A stretch of DNA of 64,000 nucleotides from JAOPZW01 sp963851295. GTDB taxonomy: Bacteria > Actinomycetota > Thermoleophilia > Solirubrobacterales > Solirubrobacteraceae. The stretch spans positions 806,001 through 870,000 of the forward strand of contig CAWKOS010000001.1 of the NCBI GenBank assembly GCA_963851295.1, read 5' to 3'. Below, piece by piece: positions 35,559 through 44,409 of the stretch; the stretch's first letter is position 1; every line of letters starts with the position of its first letter. Below the pieces are notes generated by a model. That model saw nothing but the letters and a program-made list of their open reading frames with translations, did not search any database and was not told the origin of the DNA. Position numbers and translations under genes: made by a program.

Positions 35559-36473
35559 ATGCCGGCCCCGGCCACCGCCACCGCGGAGCAGATCCGCTCG
35601 GTCAACACGCGCTACCACGACGGCGCGGCGGCCGGCTACGACGTCAAGTGGGGCATCGACTACGGCGAGGTCGGCCGCCATCAGGTGCTCGGCAAGGTCG
35701 CCAAGGCGCTGGGCGCCGCGGGCCCCTTCGGACGCTCGCTCGAGGTCGGCGCCGGGACCGGCTACTTCAGCCTGAACATGCTGCAGGCCGGCTATGTGGG
35801 CGACGCGGTCTGCACCGACATCTCGCCCGGCATGCTCGACGCGCTGCAGGCCAACGCGCGCCGCCTGGAGGTCGACGTGAGCGCCGTCGTCTGCGACGCC
35901 GAGGAGCTGCCCTTCGAGGACGACTCCTTCGACCTCGTCTTCGGCCACGCGGTGCTGCACCACCTGCCCGACCTCGATCGCGCCTTCGGCGAGTTCCGCC
36001 GGGTGCTGCGGCCCGGCGGGCGGCTGTTCTTCGCCGGCGAGCCCTCGCGCTACGGCGACCGCATCGCCCAGGTGCCCAAGCGCGCGGGGTACCGCGTCGC
36101 GCCCCTGTGGCGCCGGCTCATGCGCGCGCAGCCGGCGAGCGAGGGCCACAGCGACGGCGGCGAGGTCAACCACCAGCTCGAGGCCTTCGTCGACGTCCAC
36201 GCCTTCACGCCCGACCAGCTCTCGGCCGTCGCGCGCCGCGCCGGCCTCGGCGACGTCCGCGTCCGCGGCGAGGAGCTGCTCGCCAACTGGTTCGGGTGGG
36301 CCAACCGTGCCCTGGAGGCGACGGCCGACCCCGACACCGTGCCGTGGGGCTGGAAGGTCTACGCCTTCAAGGGCTACCTGGCCTTCCAGGAGGTCGACCG
36401 CCGACTGCTCGAGCCCTATCTGCCGCCGGCGATCTTCTACAACCTGATCGTCTCGGCGACGAACCCGGGCTAG
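35559..36473 (+). CDS. SAM-dependent methyltransferase
   Basis: A 304-residue class I methyltransferase with a UbiE/Methyltransf_11-type core: SLEVGAGTGYFSLNML (motif I), CTDISPGMLD, CDAEELPFEDDSFDLVFGHAVLHHL and FRRVLRPGGRLFF. The C-terminal third (about 200-304) is an extra helical part seen in some polyketide and lipid methyltransferases. ATG 35559 chosen; TACACT lies 8 bases before it, which suggests a leaderless transcript. Divergent from the P450; the spacer is only 25 bp, so the two promoters overlap. Confidence 0.87.
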   Translation: MPAPATATAEQIRSVNTRYHDGAAAGYDVKWGIDYGEVGRHQVLGKVAKALGAAGPFGRSLEVGAGTGYFSLNMLQAGYVGDAVCTDISPGMLDALQANARRLEVDVSAVVCDAEELPFEDDSFDLVFGHAVLHHLPDLDRAFGEFRRVLRPGGRLFFAGEPSRYGDRIAQVPKRAGYRVAPLWRRLMRAQPASEGHSDGGEVNHQLEAFVDVHAFTPDQLSAVARRAGLGDVRVRGEELLANWFGWANRALEATADPDTVPWGWKVYAFKGYLAFQEVDRRLLEPYLPPAIFYNLIVSATNPG

Positions 36474-36477
36474 GTCT

Positions 36478-36739
36478 AAGACCCGAGGAGGTTGTTCCGC
36501 GTCCCCGCCACGCCGGCGTGGGCCCGAACAGCTCACCGAGGGAGAGCAGCCTTCCGCGCCGCCGGCCCCCGGAGGGGCGCCGCCGGCCCCCGGGGGCGCC
36601 GAACGTCGGTTTTCCCCCATCCACACGGGGTAGGACCGACGTTCGACCCCCCGGGCACGGACCCGTTCTCCTCGGTGAGCTGTTCGCACCGCAACGGGCG
36701 TCACAGCGACCCGGGACCCCGAACAACCTGCTCAGGACC
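36478..36739. repeat. Repeat element E between convergent genes
   Basis: Fills the 281-bp gap between the methyltransferase and LAL regulator stops. Outer arms (GACCCGAGGAGGTTGTTCCG at 36479-36498 against the complement of 36714-36739) flank nearly identical inner arms: CGAACAGCTCACCGAGGGAG at 36525-36544 and its complement at 36667-36686. Between them is the 46-nt hairpin CGAACGTCGGT...ACCGACGTTCG (36600-36645). The tail CTCAGGACCTACACCTAGG matches element C. A clean nested inverted repeat and the best-preserved family member. Confidence 0.85.
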
Positions 36740-36754
36740 TACACCTAGGCCCGC

Positions 36755-39286
36755 CTAGACGCCGACGCCGAGCTCCTGGGCGGCCGCGGCCGCCTCGTGG
36801 CGCGAGTGGACGCCGAGCTTGCTCAGCACCGCGGCGACGTGGTTGTCGACCGTGCGCACCGAGAGGACGAGCTCGTCGGCGATCTCCGCGTTCGTCCTGC
36901 CCACGCGCAGCAGCCGCAGGACCGCGAGCTGGCGGGCGGTGAGGCCCGCCGGGTTGGCGCGCGTCTGCGCCCGCGGGCCGCGCGGCACCGGGGCGCCGAT
37001 CGCCCGCAGGCGCTCGCGCACGCGCGCCACGGCGGGCTCGGCGCCCAGGCCGTCGAGGACGTCGAGGGCGACGCGGACGGACTCGAGGTCGCCGGTGTCC
37101 GCGAGCGCGAGCGCGGTCTCGTAGGGGTCGTCGGCCGGCGCCGGCACGCCGTCGGCCTCGACGGCGAGCCCCGCGCGCGCCAGGTAGCGCACGAGCTCGG
37201 CGCGGAAGGGCGCCGCGCCGGGCTGCTCGGTGCGCGGCAGCAGCACCTCGGCGACCTCGGCCGCCGCCTCGGGCGCGCCGGTCAGCCACGCCCACTCGGC
37301 GCGCGCGATGCCCGCGTAGGCGAGCCCCAGCAGCAGCCCGTGGCGCCGCGCCTCCTCCCACGCCTCGGCGAGCATCGCGCCCGCGGTCGGATCGCCGCGG
37401 CGCGCGCGCAGGCGCCCCAGCCACGGGACGCTGTAGGCGATCAGCATCCCGGGGTCCTCGACGCCCTCGACCAGCTCGTGCAGCCCGGCCTCGGCGCCGT
37501 CCCAGTCGCCGCGGCGCAGGAGCAGCAGGCAGCGATGGACCTCGAGGTTGTAGGCGTGCGACCAGAAGCCGCGCTCGCGGCAGAAGGACAGGCCGTCGGT
37601 CACGCAGCGCTCGAGCTCGTCCAGGCGTCCGGCGCGCATCAGCAGCTCGGCGAGGTTCGTGTAGCCGCGCGCCGTGGCCTCGTGATGGCCGCCCGCGATC
37701 GCCATCGCGATGCTGTCGCGCATGAGCTCGAGTCCCGCCGGGTCGCCCTCCTCGACGCGCGCGATCCCGAGGTAGTTCAGGCACAGCGAGGCGAGGTCGG
37801 GCCGGCGCGCCTCGAGCGCCAGGGCGCGCGCTCGCTCGAGCAGCCCCTCGGCTTCCCCGGGACGGTCGGTGAGCGCGAGGATCGCGGCCTCGTAGAGCGT
37901 CGCGTGGGCGAGCTGGGCCCCGTCACCGTTGGCCTCCAGCAGCGTGACGGCGCGCGCCGCGCACGTCTCGGCCGCGTCGGTGTCGCCGGCCATGAACAGG
38001 TGGCGCGACATGCGCACCAGACAGAGGCCGAGCGCCACCAGGTCCCCGAGCTCCTCGTAGACGCGCGCCGCCTCGCCGCCCGCCCGCACCGCCTCGCGGA
38101 AGTGGCCCGCGTTGTAGAGCTCCCAGCCGTAGTCGTCGAGCACCGACGCGCGCTCATGGGGATCGAGGTCGCCGGCGTGGGCCACGACCGACTCGAAGTG
38201 GGCGAGCGCCTGGCGGTGGGATCCGGCGCGCGCCGCCTCGCGCGCAGCGGCCGGGCCGACGGCGAGCACGGTCTGCACGTCGCCCGCCGCCGCGGCGTGG
38301 TGCATCAGCCGGGCGCGCTCGGGGCGCGCCCGGGCCTTGAGCGCCTGTACCACGGCCTGGTTGAGCGCGCGGCGGCGCAGGCCCGGGAGGCTCTGCTCGA
38401 TCGCCCGGCGCGCGAGCTCGTGGCGGAAGCCGAGGCCCTCGACGCGCACCTCGACGACCCCGGCGAGCTCAGCCGGCTCAAGCGCGTCGAGGCTGCCGCC
38501 GAGCAGGTCGGAGGCGAGCGCGGGCGCGATGTGCGACGGCACCACCGACAGACGCTCGAGCGCATCGCGGCAGTCGGCGTCGAGCGGGCGCAGCCGCGCC
38601 AGGACCGCGTCCTTGACGCTGATCGGGACCTCGTCCGGCGGCACCGCGAGCGCCTCGGTCACGAAGAACGGGTTGCCGCGCGTGAGCGCGTGGACGGCGC
38701 CGGCGTCGCGGCCCGTGCCCGCCGCCAGCGAGCGCACCGCGCGGTGCGAGAGCGGCGCGAGCGCGACGCGGTGCACGGGGGCGCCGGCGAGCATCCCCAG
38801 CAGCCGGTGCAGCGGGTGGCGCGGGTCGATCTCGTCGTCGCGCAGCGTGAGGACGAGGACGGCGCCGACCTCGGGCACGCGCCGGGCGGCGAAGCCGAGG
38901 ACGTCGAGCGTCGCGTCGTCGGCCCAGTGGACGTCCTCGACGACGAGGACGGACGGGCGCTCCTCGGCGAGCTCCTCCATCAGGGCGGTGAAGACGCCGT
39001 CGACGGGGCCCTCGTCGGCCAGCGCGGCGGCGAGCGGCCCGCTCGTCCCGGCCGCGGCGTCGTGCAGCGGCCCGAGCGTCCGCGAGGCCACGAGGTCGTC
39101 GCAGGCCGCGGGCAGGACCCGCGCCCGCTCGGCGACGCGCTCGGTGAACGCCCGCACCAGGGTCGTCTTGCCGATCCCGGCCTCGCCGCCGATGAGCACG
39201 GTGCAGCCGCGCCCGGCCGACGCGTCGGCGACCGCGCCCATCAGCACGCCCAGCTGCGCGTCGCGTTCGAGGAGCCGCTGGACCAT
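36755..39286 (-). CDS. LuxR-family regulator with AAA ATPase domain (LAL type)
   Basis: An 843-residue large ATP-binding regulator. Walker A GGEAGIGKTT is at 33-42 and Walker B VLVVEDVHWADD follows; the middle is a long helical TPR-like repeat region (about 330-740). A GerE/LuxR HTH ends the protein (about 775-838: GLTARQLAVLRLLRVGRTNAEIADEL, VRTVDNHVAAVLSKLGV). Such MalT-like proteins activate promoters when an inducer binds. ATG 39286 gives the usual opening LLERDAQL. Divergent from the cupin gene; palindromes lie between. Confidence 0.92.
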   Translation of the reverse strand: MVQRLLERDAQLGVLMGAVADASAGRGCTVLIGGEAGIGKTTLVRAFTERVAERARVLPAACDDLVASRTLGPLHDAAAGTSGPLAAALADEGPVDGVFTALMEELAEERPSVLVVEDVHWADDATLDVLGFAARRVPEVGAVLVLTLRDDEIDPRHPLHRLLGMLAGAPVHRVALAPLSHRAVRSLAAGTGRDAGAVHALTRGNPFFVTEALAVPPDEVPISVKDAVLARLRPLDADCRDALERLSVVPSHIAPALASDLLGGSLDALEPAELAGVVEVRVEGLGFRHELARRAIEQSLPGLRRRALNQAVVQALKARARPERARLMHHAAAAGDVQTVLAVGPAAAREAARAGSHRQALAHFESVVAHAGDLDPHERASVLDDYGWELYNAGHFREAVRAGGEAARVYEELGDLVALGLCLVRMSRHLFMAGDTDAAETCAARAVTLLEANGDGAQLAHATLYEAAILALTDRPGEAEGLLERARALALEARRPDLASLCLNYLGIARVEEGDPAGLELMRDSIAMAIAGGHHEATARGYTNLAELLMRAGRLDELERCVTDGLSFCRERGFWSHAYNLEVHRCLLLLRRGDWDGAEAGLHELVEGVEDPGMLIAYSVPWLGRLRARRGDPTAGAMLAEAWEEARRHGLLLGLAYAGIARAEWAWLTGAPEAAAEVAEVLLPRTEQPGAAPFRAELVRYLARAGLAVEADGVPAPADDPYETALALADTGDLESVRVALDVLDGLGAEPAVARVRERLRAIGAPVPRGPRAQTRANPAGLTARQLAVLRLLRVGRTNAEIADELVLSVRTVDNHVAAVLSKLGVHSRHEAAAAAQELGVGV

Positions 39287-39328
39287 GGCCGTACATGGTG
39301 GACTAGGTAGCCCGCGGCGCAAAGTTGA

Positions 39329-39382
39329 GTAGCGCTACCGATGTGCGATCGGCTCGGTGGGCGTACAACGAGAGGACCTCTC
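39329..39382. promoter_or_regulatory. Two palindromes in the LAL regulator/cupin spacer
   Basis: A perfect 10-bp palindrome GTAGCGCTAC (39329-39338) and GAGAGG-A-CCTCTC (39370-39382) lie in the 134-bp divergent spacer. Either could be a dimer site for the adjacent LuxR-type regulator. No clear promoter boxes were found. Confidence 0.35.
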
Positions 39383-39420
39383 CTCTTCCGCTCCACGATA
39401 CGAAGGACACCCCTCTCTCC

Positions 39421-39924
39421 TTGGCTGCCACCTACGACTGCGACAGCGACTACGAGCTGGCCCCGCGGCTGCCCAAGCCGGCCGCGTGGCGCTCGGAGCC
39501 GATGCCCTCTCCCGCGGACGTCGACCACTCCCACCTCATCGCCCGCGGCCAGCCGGCCGACCTCAAGGACGTCCCCTTCCACGGCGAGGCCCCGCTCGCC
39601 CGCTGGCTCATGGCCGGCTCGGGGCTGCAGCCCTCGGCGCACGCCCACATCGCGGTGCACCGGATGGACGTCATCAAGCCCGAGAGCCGCACCTACGCCC
39701 AGCTCCACCAGCACGCGGTCGCCGAGATCAACCTCATCCTCCCCGTCACCGATCTCACCTACGAGGTCGTCCTCGGCGAGCAGCGCTTCGAGGTCGACGG
39801 GCCGGCGAGCATCTTCGTCCCCGCCGGCCTGCCCCACAGCGCCAACGTCAAGGCCGGCACCGGCCTCTTCGTGACGATCCTGCTGGGGGTGGACGAGTAC
39901 GCCGCCTTCGCCCCGTCGGGCTGA
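39421..39924 (+). CDS. Cupin-domain protein
   Basis: A protein of 167 residues from TTG 39421; the frame stays open back to TTG 39325 (199 residues), so the start is uncertain. The cupin core has YAQLHQHAVAEINLILP (metal His/Glu) and FEVDGPASIFVPAGLPHSAN. It is probably a small metal-dependent enzyme or sensor; the family alone does not fix a reaction. GAAGGAC precedes TTG 39421 by 13 bases, a poor ribosome site. Divergent from the LAL regulator. Confidence 0.75.
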   Translation: MAATYDCDSDYELAPRLPKPAAWRSEPMPSPADVDHSHLIARGQPADLKDVPFHGEAPLARWLMAGSGLQPSAHAHIAVHRMDVIKPESRTYAQLHQHAVAEINLILPVTDLTYEVVLGEQRFEVDGPASIFVPAGLPHSANVKAGTGLFVTILLGVDEYAAFAPSG

Positions 39925-39939
39925 GCGCCCCCGCCGCGA

Positions 39940-41241
39940 CTACGGAGCGACGCTCCCCACGGTCCCGCGCCCGGCCCACGTGGGCACGCCGGGCGTGGAG
40001 GCGACGGCGGTGTAGAACGGATCGGCGCCGGCGGCGGGCAGCACGATGCTGTAGCCGCCGTCGGCGCCGGTCACGCCGCGCAGCGCGGTGTCGTCGAAGT
40101 GCTCGGGCGTCGTCGTCGTGCGGTGATACAGGCCGACCGTGACACCGGCCAGCGGCGAGCTGCTCACGACGCTGTTGCCCGCCACCACCTGCCGGGTCAG
40201 CGCGCCCGTGAAGGTCAGCGGCGCGCCGCGGCGGGGCTGGCCCTGGTAGGCGACGGTCAGCTGCGGCGTGAGCGTGCGCTGGACGCCGCCGAAGGGGATC
40301 GCGGGCGCGCGCACCACGCGGCACGGCACGTCGGTGAAGCCGTCGCAGCCGCCCTCGCCGCCGCTCTGGTCCTCGACGTAGAGCGACGAGTTGGCGGTCG
40401 GCTTGGCGAAGGCGCCGGTCACCGTGCGGAAGGTCCGGACCTCCTCCGTCGCCCCGCCCGACCACGCGATGCGCTCGAAGGTGTTCGCCGGGTGGACCCC
40501 GTAGTGGACCGTGTAGGCGAAGCGGTCGTCCTGGGCGACCTGGCCGAAGAGATTCGACTCCTCGCCGAAGGTGACCTTCGCGATCACCGACGACCCGCTC
40601 GCCGTGGCCGAGTACTTGCGCAGCTCGCTGCTCTTCTGGCCCGCGCCGTTCTTGTCGGCGTGGGTGAGGTCGACCGAGCTGATGACGATCCGCGAGCCGC
40701 GGATCGACGCCTGCCCGGCGGGGGTGGTCAGGCACCTGCTCTTCAGCAGCCGCCGGCTGCCGGCCGACGAGCTGAGGTCCTTGACATACGGCACGTCGCA
40801 GCCCTTGACGTCGCGCGTGAAGACGACCGTCGACTTCCAGATCGCCGGCGTCGCCTCGTCGTAGGAGGGCGAGGACACGGTCTTCAGCGTCTGCTCGACG
40901 CCGGTGGCGACGTTCATGCGCCGCACGTCGCAGCCGCTCGAGCCGCAGCGCTGGTAGATGGCCACGACGTTGCCGTGGGCGTCGGGCCCGAGCGAGACGT
41001 CCCAGGGGCGCTTCGAGCTCGGCAGCGGCGTCTCGAGCGCGCCCGTGGCGGGATCGCGGAGCGTCAGCGTGTAGCGGCCGCTGGTCTCGTCGAAGGTCGA
41101 CCACGCCTCCCAGCCGCCGTAGCCGGCGACGGGGGCGTCGCGTAGGAGCTCGGCGACGGGCTCGTCGGCGAGGGCGGCGCCGGCGGGCGCGAGGACGAGC
41201 GCGCACAGCGCGAGGGCGGGGAGCACGAGGAAACGGCGCAT
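39940..41241 (-). CDS. Secreted protein, propeller-like with C-terminal Ig-like region
   Basis: A 433-residue exported protein of no recognised family. Signal peptide FLVLPALALCALVLAPAGA (cleavage about ALA-DE, residue 26). The body has beta-strand repeats resembling a TolB-like propeller (GNVVAIYQRCGSSGCDVRRM, TPAIWKSTVVFTRD). Eight or more cysteines suggest disulfides. The last 110 residues (LTPQLTVAYQGQPRRGAPL onward) look like an Ig-like or carboxypeptidase-regulatory domain. ATG 41241; follows the ThuA-like gene by 7 bp. Confidence 0.65.
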   Translation of the reverse strand: MRRFLVLPALALCALVLAPAGAALADEPVAELLRDAPVAGYGGWEAWSTFDETSGRYTLTLRDPATGALETPLPSSKRPWDVSLGPDAHGNVVAIYQRCGSSGCDVRRMNVATGVEQTLKTVSSPSYDEATPAIWKSTVVFTRDVKGCDVPYVKDLSSSAGSRRLLKSRCLTTPAGQASIRGSRIVISSVDLTHADKNGAGQKSSELRKYSATASGSSVIAKVTFGEESNLFGQVAQDDRFAYTVHYGVHPANTFERIAWSGGATEEVRTFRTVTGAFAKPTANSSLYVEDQSGGEGGCDGFTDVPCRVVRAPAIPFGGVQRTLTPQLTVAYQGQPRRGAPLTFTGALTRQVVAGNSVVSSSPLAGVTVGLYHRTTTTPEHFDDTALRGVTGADGGYSIVLPAAGADPFYTAVASTPGVPTWAGRGTVGSVAP

Positions 41242-41248
41242 GTCCCCG

Positions 41249-41932
41249 CTAACGGGCCGCACGCCAGAAGGTCGCGCTCGACGAGCGCCGGCCGCCGACC
41301 GCCCAGCGGATGCCGTCGGCCATGAGCGCGCGCTGGTGGGGCTCGCTCCAGGTCGCCGGGAAGTGCCCGAGGGCGTCGTAGAAGACGCGCCCGCGCCCGT
41401 AGCGCCGCCACCACACGAGCGGCCCGCCGTCGTGCAGGCGCGCGACGACGTGGCGCTTGGCGAGGCGGTGGAAGACGTAGAACTCGTCGGTGATCGCGAA
41501 CGAGCGCGCCGTCGTGAAGGAGCGGTCGACGACGTCGACGCGTCCCGGCCCCGCGGGTGCGTGGCCGCGGAAGTCGGCACCGAGCATGCGGTGGAAGGCG
41601 CGCGAGGAGGCGAAGGTGTCGGCCGCGGCGTGGGCGCCGACGAAGGCGCCGCCGCCGCGCACGTAGGCCAGCAGCCGCGTGCGGCCCGCGCGGTCGAGGT
41701 GCAGCTCGCCGCTCGTGTTGAGGAAGACGACGGCGCGCGCCCGGCGCAGCCGCGCCGCCGTGAGCTGGTCGGCCCCCGTGAGGAAGCGCGTGTCGTAGCC
41801 CAGCGAGGCGACCATCGCCTTCGCCGCCGGGATCGAGTCGTGCACGAAGCCGCGCGTCTCGCTGACCACGAGCAGCTGGGCCGGCGCGGGCGACGGCGCC
41901 AGGGCCGCGGCGGCCAGCACGGCGGCGAGCAT
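41249..41932 (-). CDS. Exported ThuA-like protein
   Basis: A 227-residue protein with a signal peptide (MLAAVLAAAALAPSPAPAQ) and a ThuA/class I glutamine amidotransferase-like fold: LLVVSETRGFVHDSIPAAK, ARAVVFLNTSGELHL, GGGAFVGAHAAADTF and GRGRVFYDALGHFPATW. ThuA is linked to sugar (trehalose) use and related domains occur in secreted sugar-processing proteins; the exact role here is unknown. ATG 41932 preferred over GTG 41947 because it starts the signal peptide. Confidence 0.82.
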   Translation of the reverse strand: MLAAVLAAAALAPSPAPAQLLVVSETRGFVHDSIPAAKAMVASLGYDTRFLTGADQLTAARLRRARAVVFLNTSGELHLDRAGRTRLLAYVRGGGAFVGAHAAADTFASSRAFHRMLGADFRGHAPAGPGRVDVVDRSFTTARSFAITDEFYVFHRLAKRHVVARLHDGGPLVWWRRYGRGRVFYDALGHFPATWSEPHQRALMADGIRWAVGGRRSSSATFWRAAR

Positions 41933-41963
41933 CGAGCCACGGTACACCTAGACTGAGGCGGCG

Positions 41964-42590
41964 ATGGTCGACGACGTCGTGCCCGACTTCCCGCTCTTCC
42001 CGCTGAGCATCGTCGCGCTTCCCCACGAGCTGGTGCCGCTGCACATCTTCGAGGAGCGCTACCGCACGATGATCGGCGAGTGCCTCGAGCAGGAGTCGGA
42101 GTTCGGCATCGTCTGGGCCGGCGACGAGGGCACGCGCCCCGTGGGCTGCGCGGTCGAGATCACCGAGGTCCTCGAGCGCATGGAGGACGGGCGCATGAAC
42201 ATCCTCACGCGCGGCACCCGCCCGTTCCGGATCGTCGACGAGCGCCACGACCTCCCCTATCCGGCGGGCACCGTCGAGTTCCTGCGCGACAAGAGCGAGC
42301 GCGCCGACGCCAAGACCCTCGCCGCCGCCCACGAGGCCTACGGGTCGCTGGTCGAGCAGGCCACCGACCGCACGCCCGATGCCGAAGAGCTCAGCGCGAT
42401 GGACGCCTACCGGATGGCCGCGACCGTCGACTTCGGCCTCGACGCCAAGCAGGGACTGCTCGACCTGCGCTCCGAGAACGCCCGTCTGCGGCTCGTGACG
42501 CGCCTCTTCCGCGCCGCGAGCAAGCGCCTGGACTTCATCGAGCGCGCGCAGGAGCGCGCGCGCTCGAACGGGAAGGTGCGCTTCTCCTAG
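41964..42590 (+). CDS. LON substrate-binding domain protein
   Basis: A 208-residue protein consisting only of the Lon N-terminal (PUA-like plus helical) domain: FPLFPLSIVALPHELVPLHI, FEERYRTMI, ERMEDGRMNILTRGTRPFRI. There is no AAA or protease part, so it is not Lon itself; stand-alone LON domains probably bind unfolded proteins or peptides. ATG start. Its last 56 bp overlap the end of the convergent DapA-like gene. Confidence 0.9.
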   Translation: MVDDVVPDFPLFPLSIVALPHELVPLHIFEERYRTMIGECLEQESEFGIVWAGDEGTRPVGCAVEITEVLERMEDGRMNILTRGTRPFRIVDERHDLPYPAGTVEFLRDKSERADAKTLAAAHEAYGSLVEQATDRTPDAEELSAMDAYRMAATVDFGLDAKQGLLDLRSENARLRLVTRLFRAASKRLDFIERAQERARSNGKVRFS

Positions 42591-43449
42591 CGCGCGCCAG
42601 CGCTGCCGCCGAGGCGGGCGCGAGCGGCATGCGCACGTCGGGCGTCGCGATCCGCCCCTCGGCGTGGAGCACGGCCTTCAGCACGGCGGGGCTGGGCTCG
42701 GCGAAGAGCGCCAGGACGAGCGGGAGCAGCGCCTCGGCGTGGGCGCGGGCGTCGTCGGCGCGGCCGGCGCCGGCGTCGGCCAGCAACGCCGCGAAGCGCT
42801 CGGTGGCCAGGTGCGAGGAGGCGGCGATCGCGCCGCGGGCGCCCATCAGCGCCAGCGGCAGGATGAAGGCGTCGTCGCCGCAGAGCACCGCGAAGTCGTC
42901 GGGCGCGCCGGCCAGCAGCTCGAGCGTGTCGGCGTCCAGCGCGCCGACGGCCTGCTTGACGCCGGCGATGCCGTCGGTCGCGGCGAGCTCGAGCAGGGCG
43001 GCGGCACCGAGGCCGCGGCCCGTGCGGTAGGGGATGTTGTAGACGACGACGGGAACCGGCGAGCGCGCCGCGACCGCCTGGAAGTGGGCGACGATCGCGG
43101 CCTCGGAGGGGCGCACGTAGTAGGGCACGACGGCCAGCGAGGCGGTCACGCCCTCGACCTCGGCGAGCGCCTCGTGGCGGGCGATCGTCGTGCGCGTGTC
43201 GTTCGTCGCGGCGCCGGCGAGCAGCGTCGCCCCGCGGTCGGCGGCGACGGCCGCGCAGACCGCCAGGACGTCCGCGCGCTCGCGCTCGTCCAGCGACGAC
43301 GCCTCCGCGGTCGTGGCCAGCGCCACCAGCCCGTCGGCGCCGTCGTCGAGGACCTCGCCCGCCAGGCGGTCGAGGGCGGCCAGGTCGACCCCGCCGTCGG
43401 CGCCGAAGGGCGTCACGAGCGGCACGAGGAGGCCGCCGACCGCGCTCAT
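42535..43449 (-). CDS. DapA-family aldolase (dihydrodipicolinate synthase-like)
   Basis: A 304-residue class I aldolase of the DHDPS/NAL family. The Schiff-base Lys is in GIAGVKQAVG; Tyr is in VVYNIPYRTG; the ATTAEASSLDERER block is a variant of the GTTGE motif. The family condenses or cleaves pyruvate-type substrates; the altered GTTGE block and isolated setting mean lysine synthesis is not certain. The last 17 or so residues (RRSAPSRSSARAPARAR) are an extra tail antisense to the LON gene. ATG overlaps the EamA stop (ATGA). Confidence 0.85.
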   Translation of the reverse strand: MSAVGGLLVPLVTPFGADGGVDLAALDRLAGEVLDDGADGLVALATTAEASSLDERERADVLAVCAAVAADRGATLLAGAATNDTRTTIARHEALAEVEGVTASLAVVPYYVRPSEAAIVAHFQAVAARSPVPVVVYNIPYRTGRGLGAAALLELAATDGIAGVKQAVGALDADTLELLAGAPDDFAVLCGDDAFILPLALMGARGAIAASSHLATERFAALLADAGAGRADDARAHAEALLPLVLALFAEPSPAVLKAVLHAEGRIATPDVRMPLAPASAAALARARRSAPSRSSARAPARAR

Positions 43450-44357
43450 CCGCTCTCGACCCGCACCGGCACGGCGCGGCGCCGCGCGAGGCGGTCGGGC
43501 AGCCGCCCGCCGACCGCCAGCCACGAGCCCGCGAGGATCAGCGCCAGCCCCCCGACGGCCGCGAGGCTGAAGGGCTCGTCGAGCAGGACCACGCCGTAGA
43601 CGACGCTGAAGCCCGGCGCGAGGTAGGCGATGATCGACGCCCGCGCCGGGCCGATCTCCGCGATCAGCGTGTAGAACCACAGGAAGGCGATGCCGGTGCC
43701 CGCCACCCCCAGGAGCACGAGCGAGCCGACCGACTTCAGGCTCGGCGCGTGGTCGGGCAGCGACGTGAGCGCGAGCGGCAGCGTCACGAGCGCGGCGACG
43801 GCCATGTTGCCGCCCGCCACGCTGACCGGGGGCACGCCGGGGAGCCGGTGCTTGATGAGCATGGCCCCGACCGCGTAGCCGAAGCTCGCGAGCAGGATCA
43901 TGAGCCCGCCGGCGACCTGGTCGCCGCTGCCCGAGAGGTCCAGGCCGAAGAGCAGGATGACGCCGAGCATGCCGACGACGATGCCGACCGCGGCCCAGCC
44001 GGTCGAGCGCTCGTCCTGGTCGAAGGCCAGCGCGAGCAGCGAGGTGAAGATCGGCGCGCTGGAGACGAGGATGCCCGCGAGCTGGGTCTCGACGTGGTTC
44101 TCGCCGAAGGTGATGAGCAGGAACGGCCCGACGACCTGCACGCAGCCGATCAGGGCGATCCAGCCCAGGCGCCCGCGCAGCGGCCCCAGCACGCGCCAGT
44201 GGACGGCGAGCGCGAGCAGCACCGTGGCGCCCAGGCCGGTGCGGATGCAGACGATCGCGCCCTCGCTGAAGTCGTCGAGGGCGACCTTGATGAACATGTA
44301 GGACGCGCCCCAGACCGCGGCCGCGCCGCCCATCATCAGCCAGGTGCGCCGCGTCAT
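43446..44357 (-). CDS. EamA/DMT-family transporter
   Basis: A 303-residue membrane protein with ten hydrophobic segments in two EamA halves (AVWGASYMFIKVALDDFSEG in the first, GTGIAFLWFYTLIAEIGPARAS in the second). DMT carriers export or import small metabolites such as amino acids; the substrate cannot be read. It is coupled by a 4-bp overlap to the DapA-like gene, so it may move a product or precursor of that enzyme. Confidence 0.9.
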   Translation of the reverse strand: MTRRTWLMMGGAAAVWGASYMFIKVALDDFSEGAIVCIRTGLGATVLLALAVHWRVLGPLRGRLGWIALIGCVQVVGPFLLITFGENHVETQLAGILVSSAPIFTSLLALAFDQDERSTGWAAVGIVVGMLGVILLFGLDLSGSGDQVAGGLMILLASFGYAVGAMLIKHRLPGVPPVSVAGGNMAVAALVTLPLALTSLPDHAPSLKSVGSLVLLGVAGTGIAFLWFYTLIAEIGPARASIIAYLAPGFSVVYGVVLLDEPFSLAAVGGLALILAGSWLAVGGRLPDRLARRRAVPVRVESG

Positions 44358-44409
44358 CGCGGTCCAGCCTCGCAGGAGGCGCCCATCAGCGCCAGCAAAC
44401 CTCCTTGGG

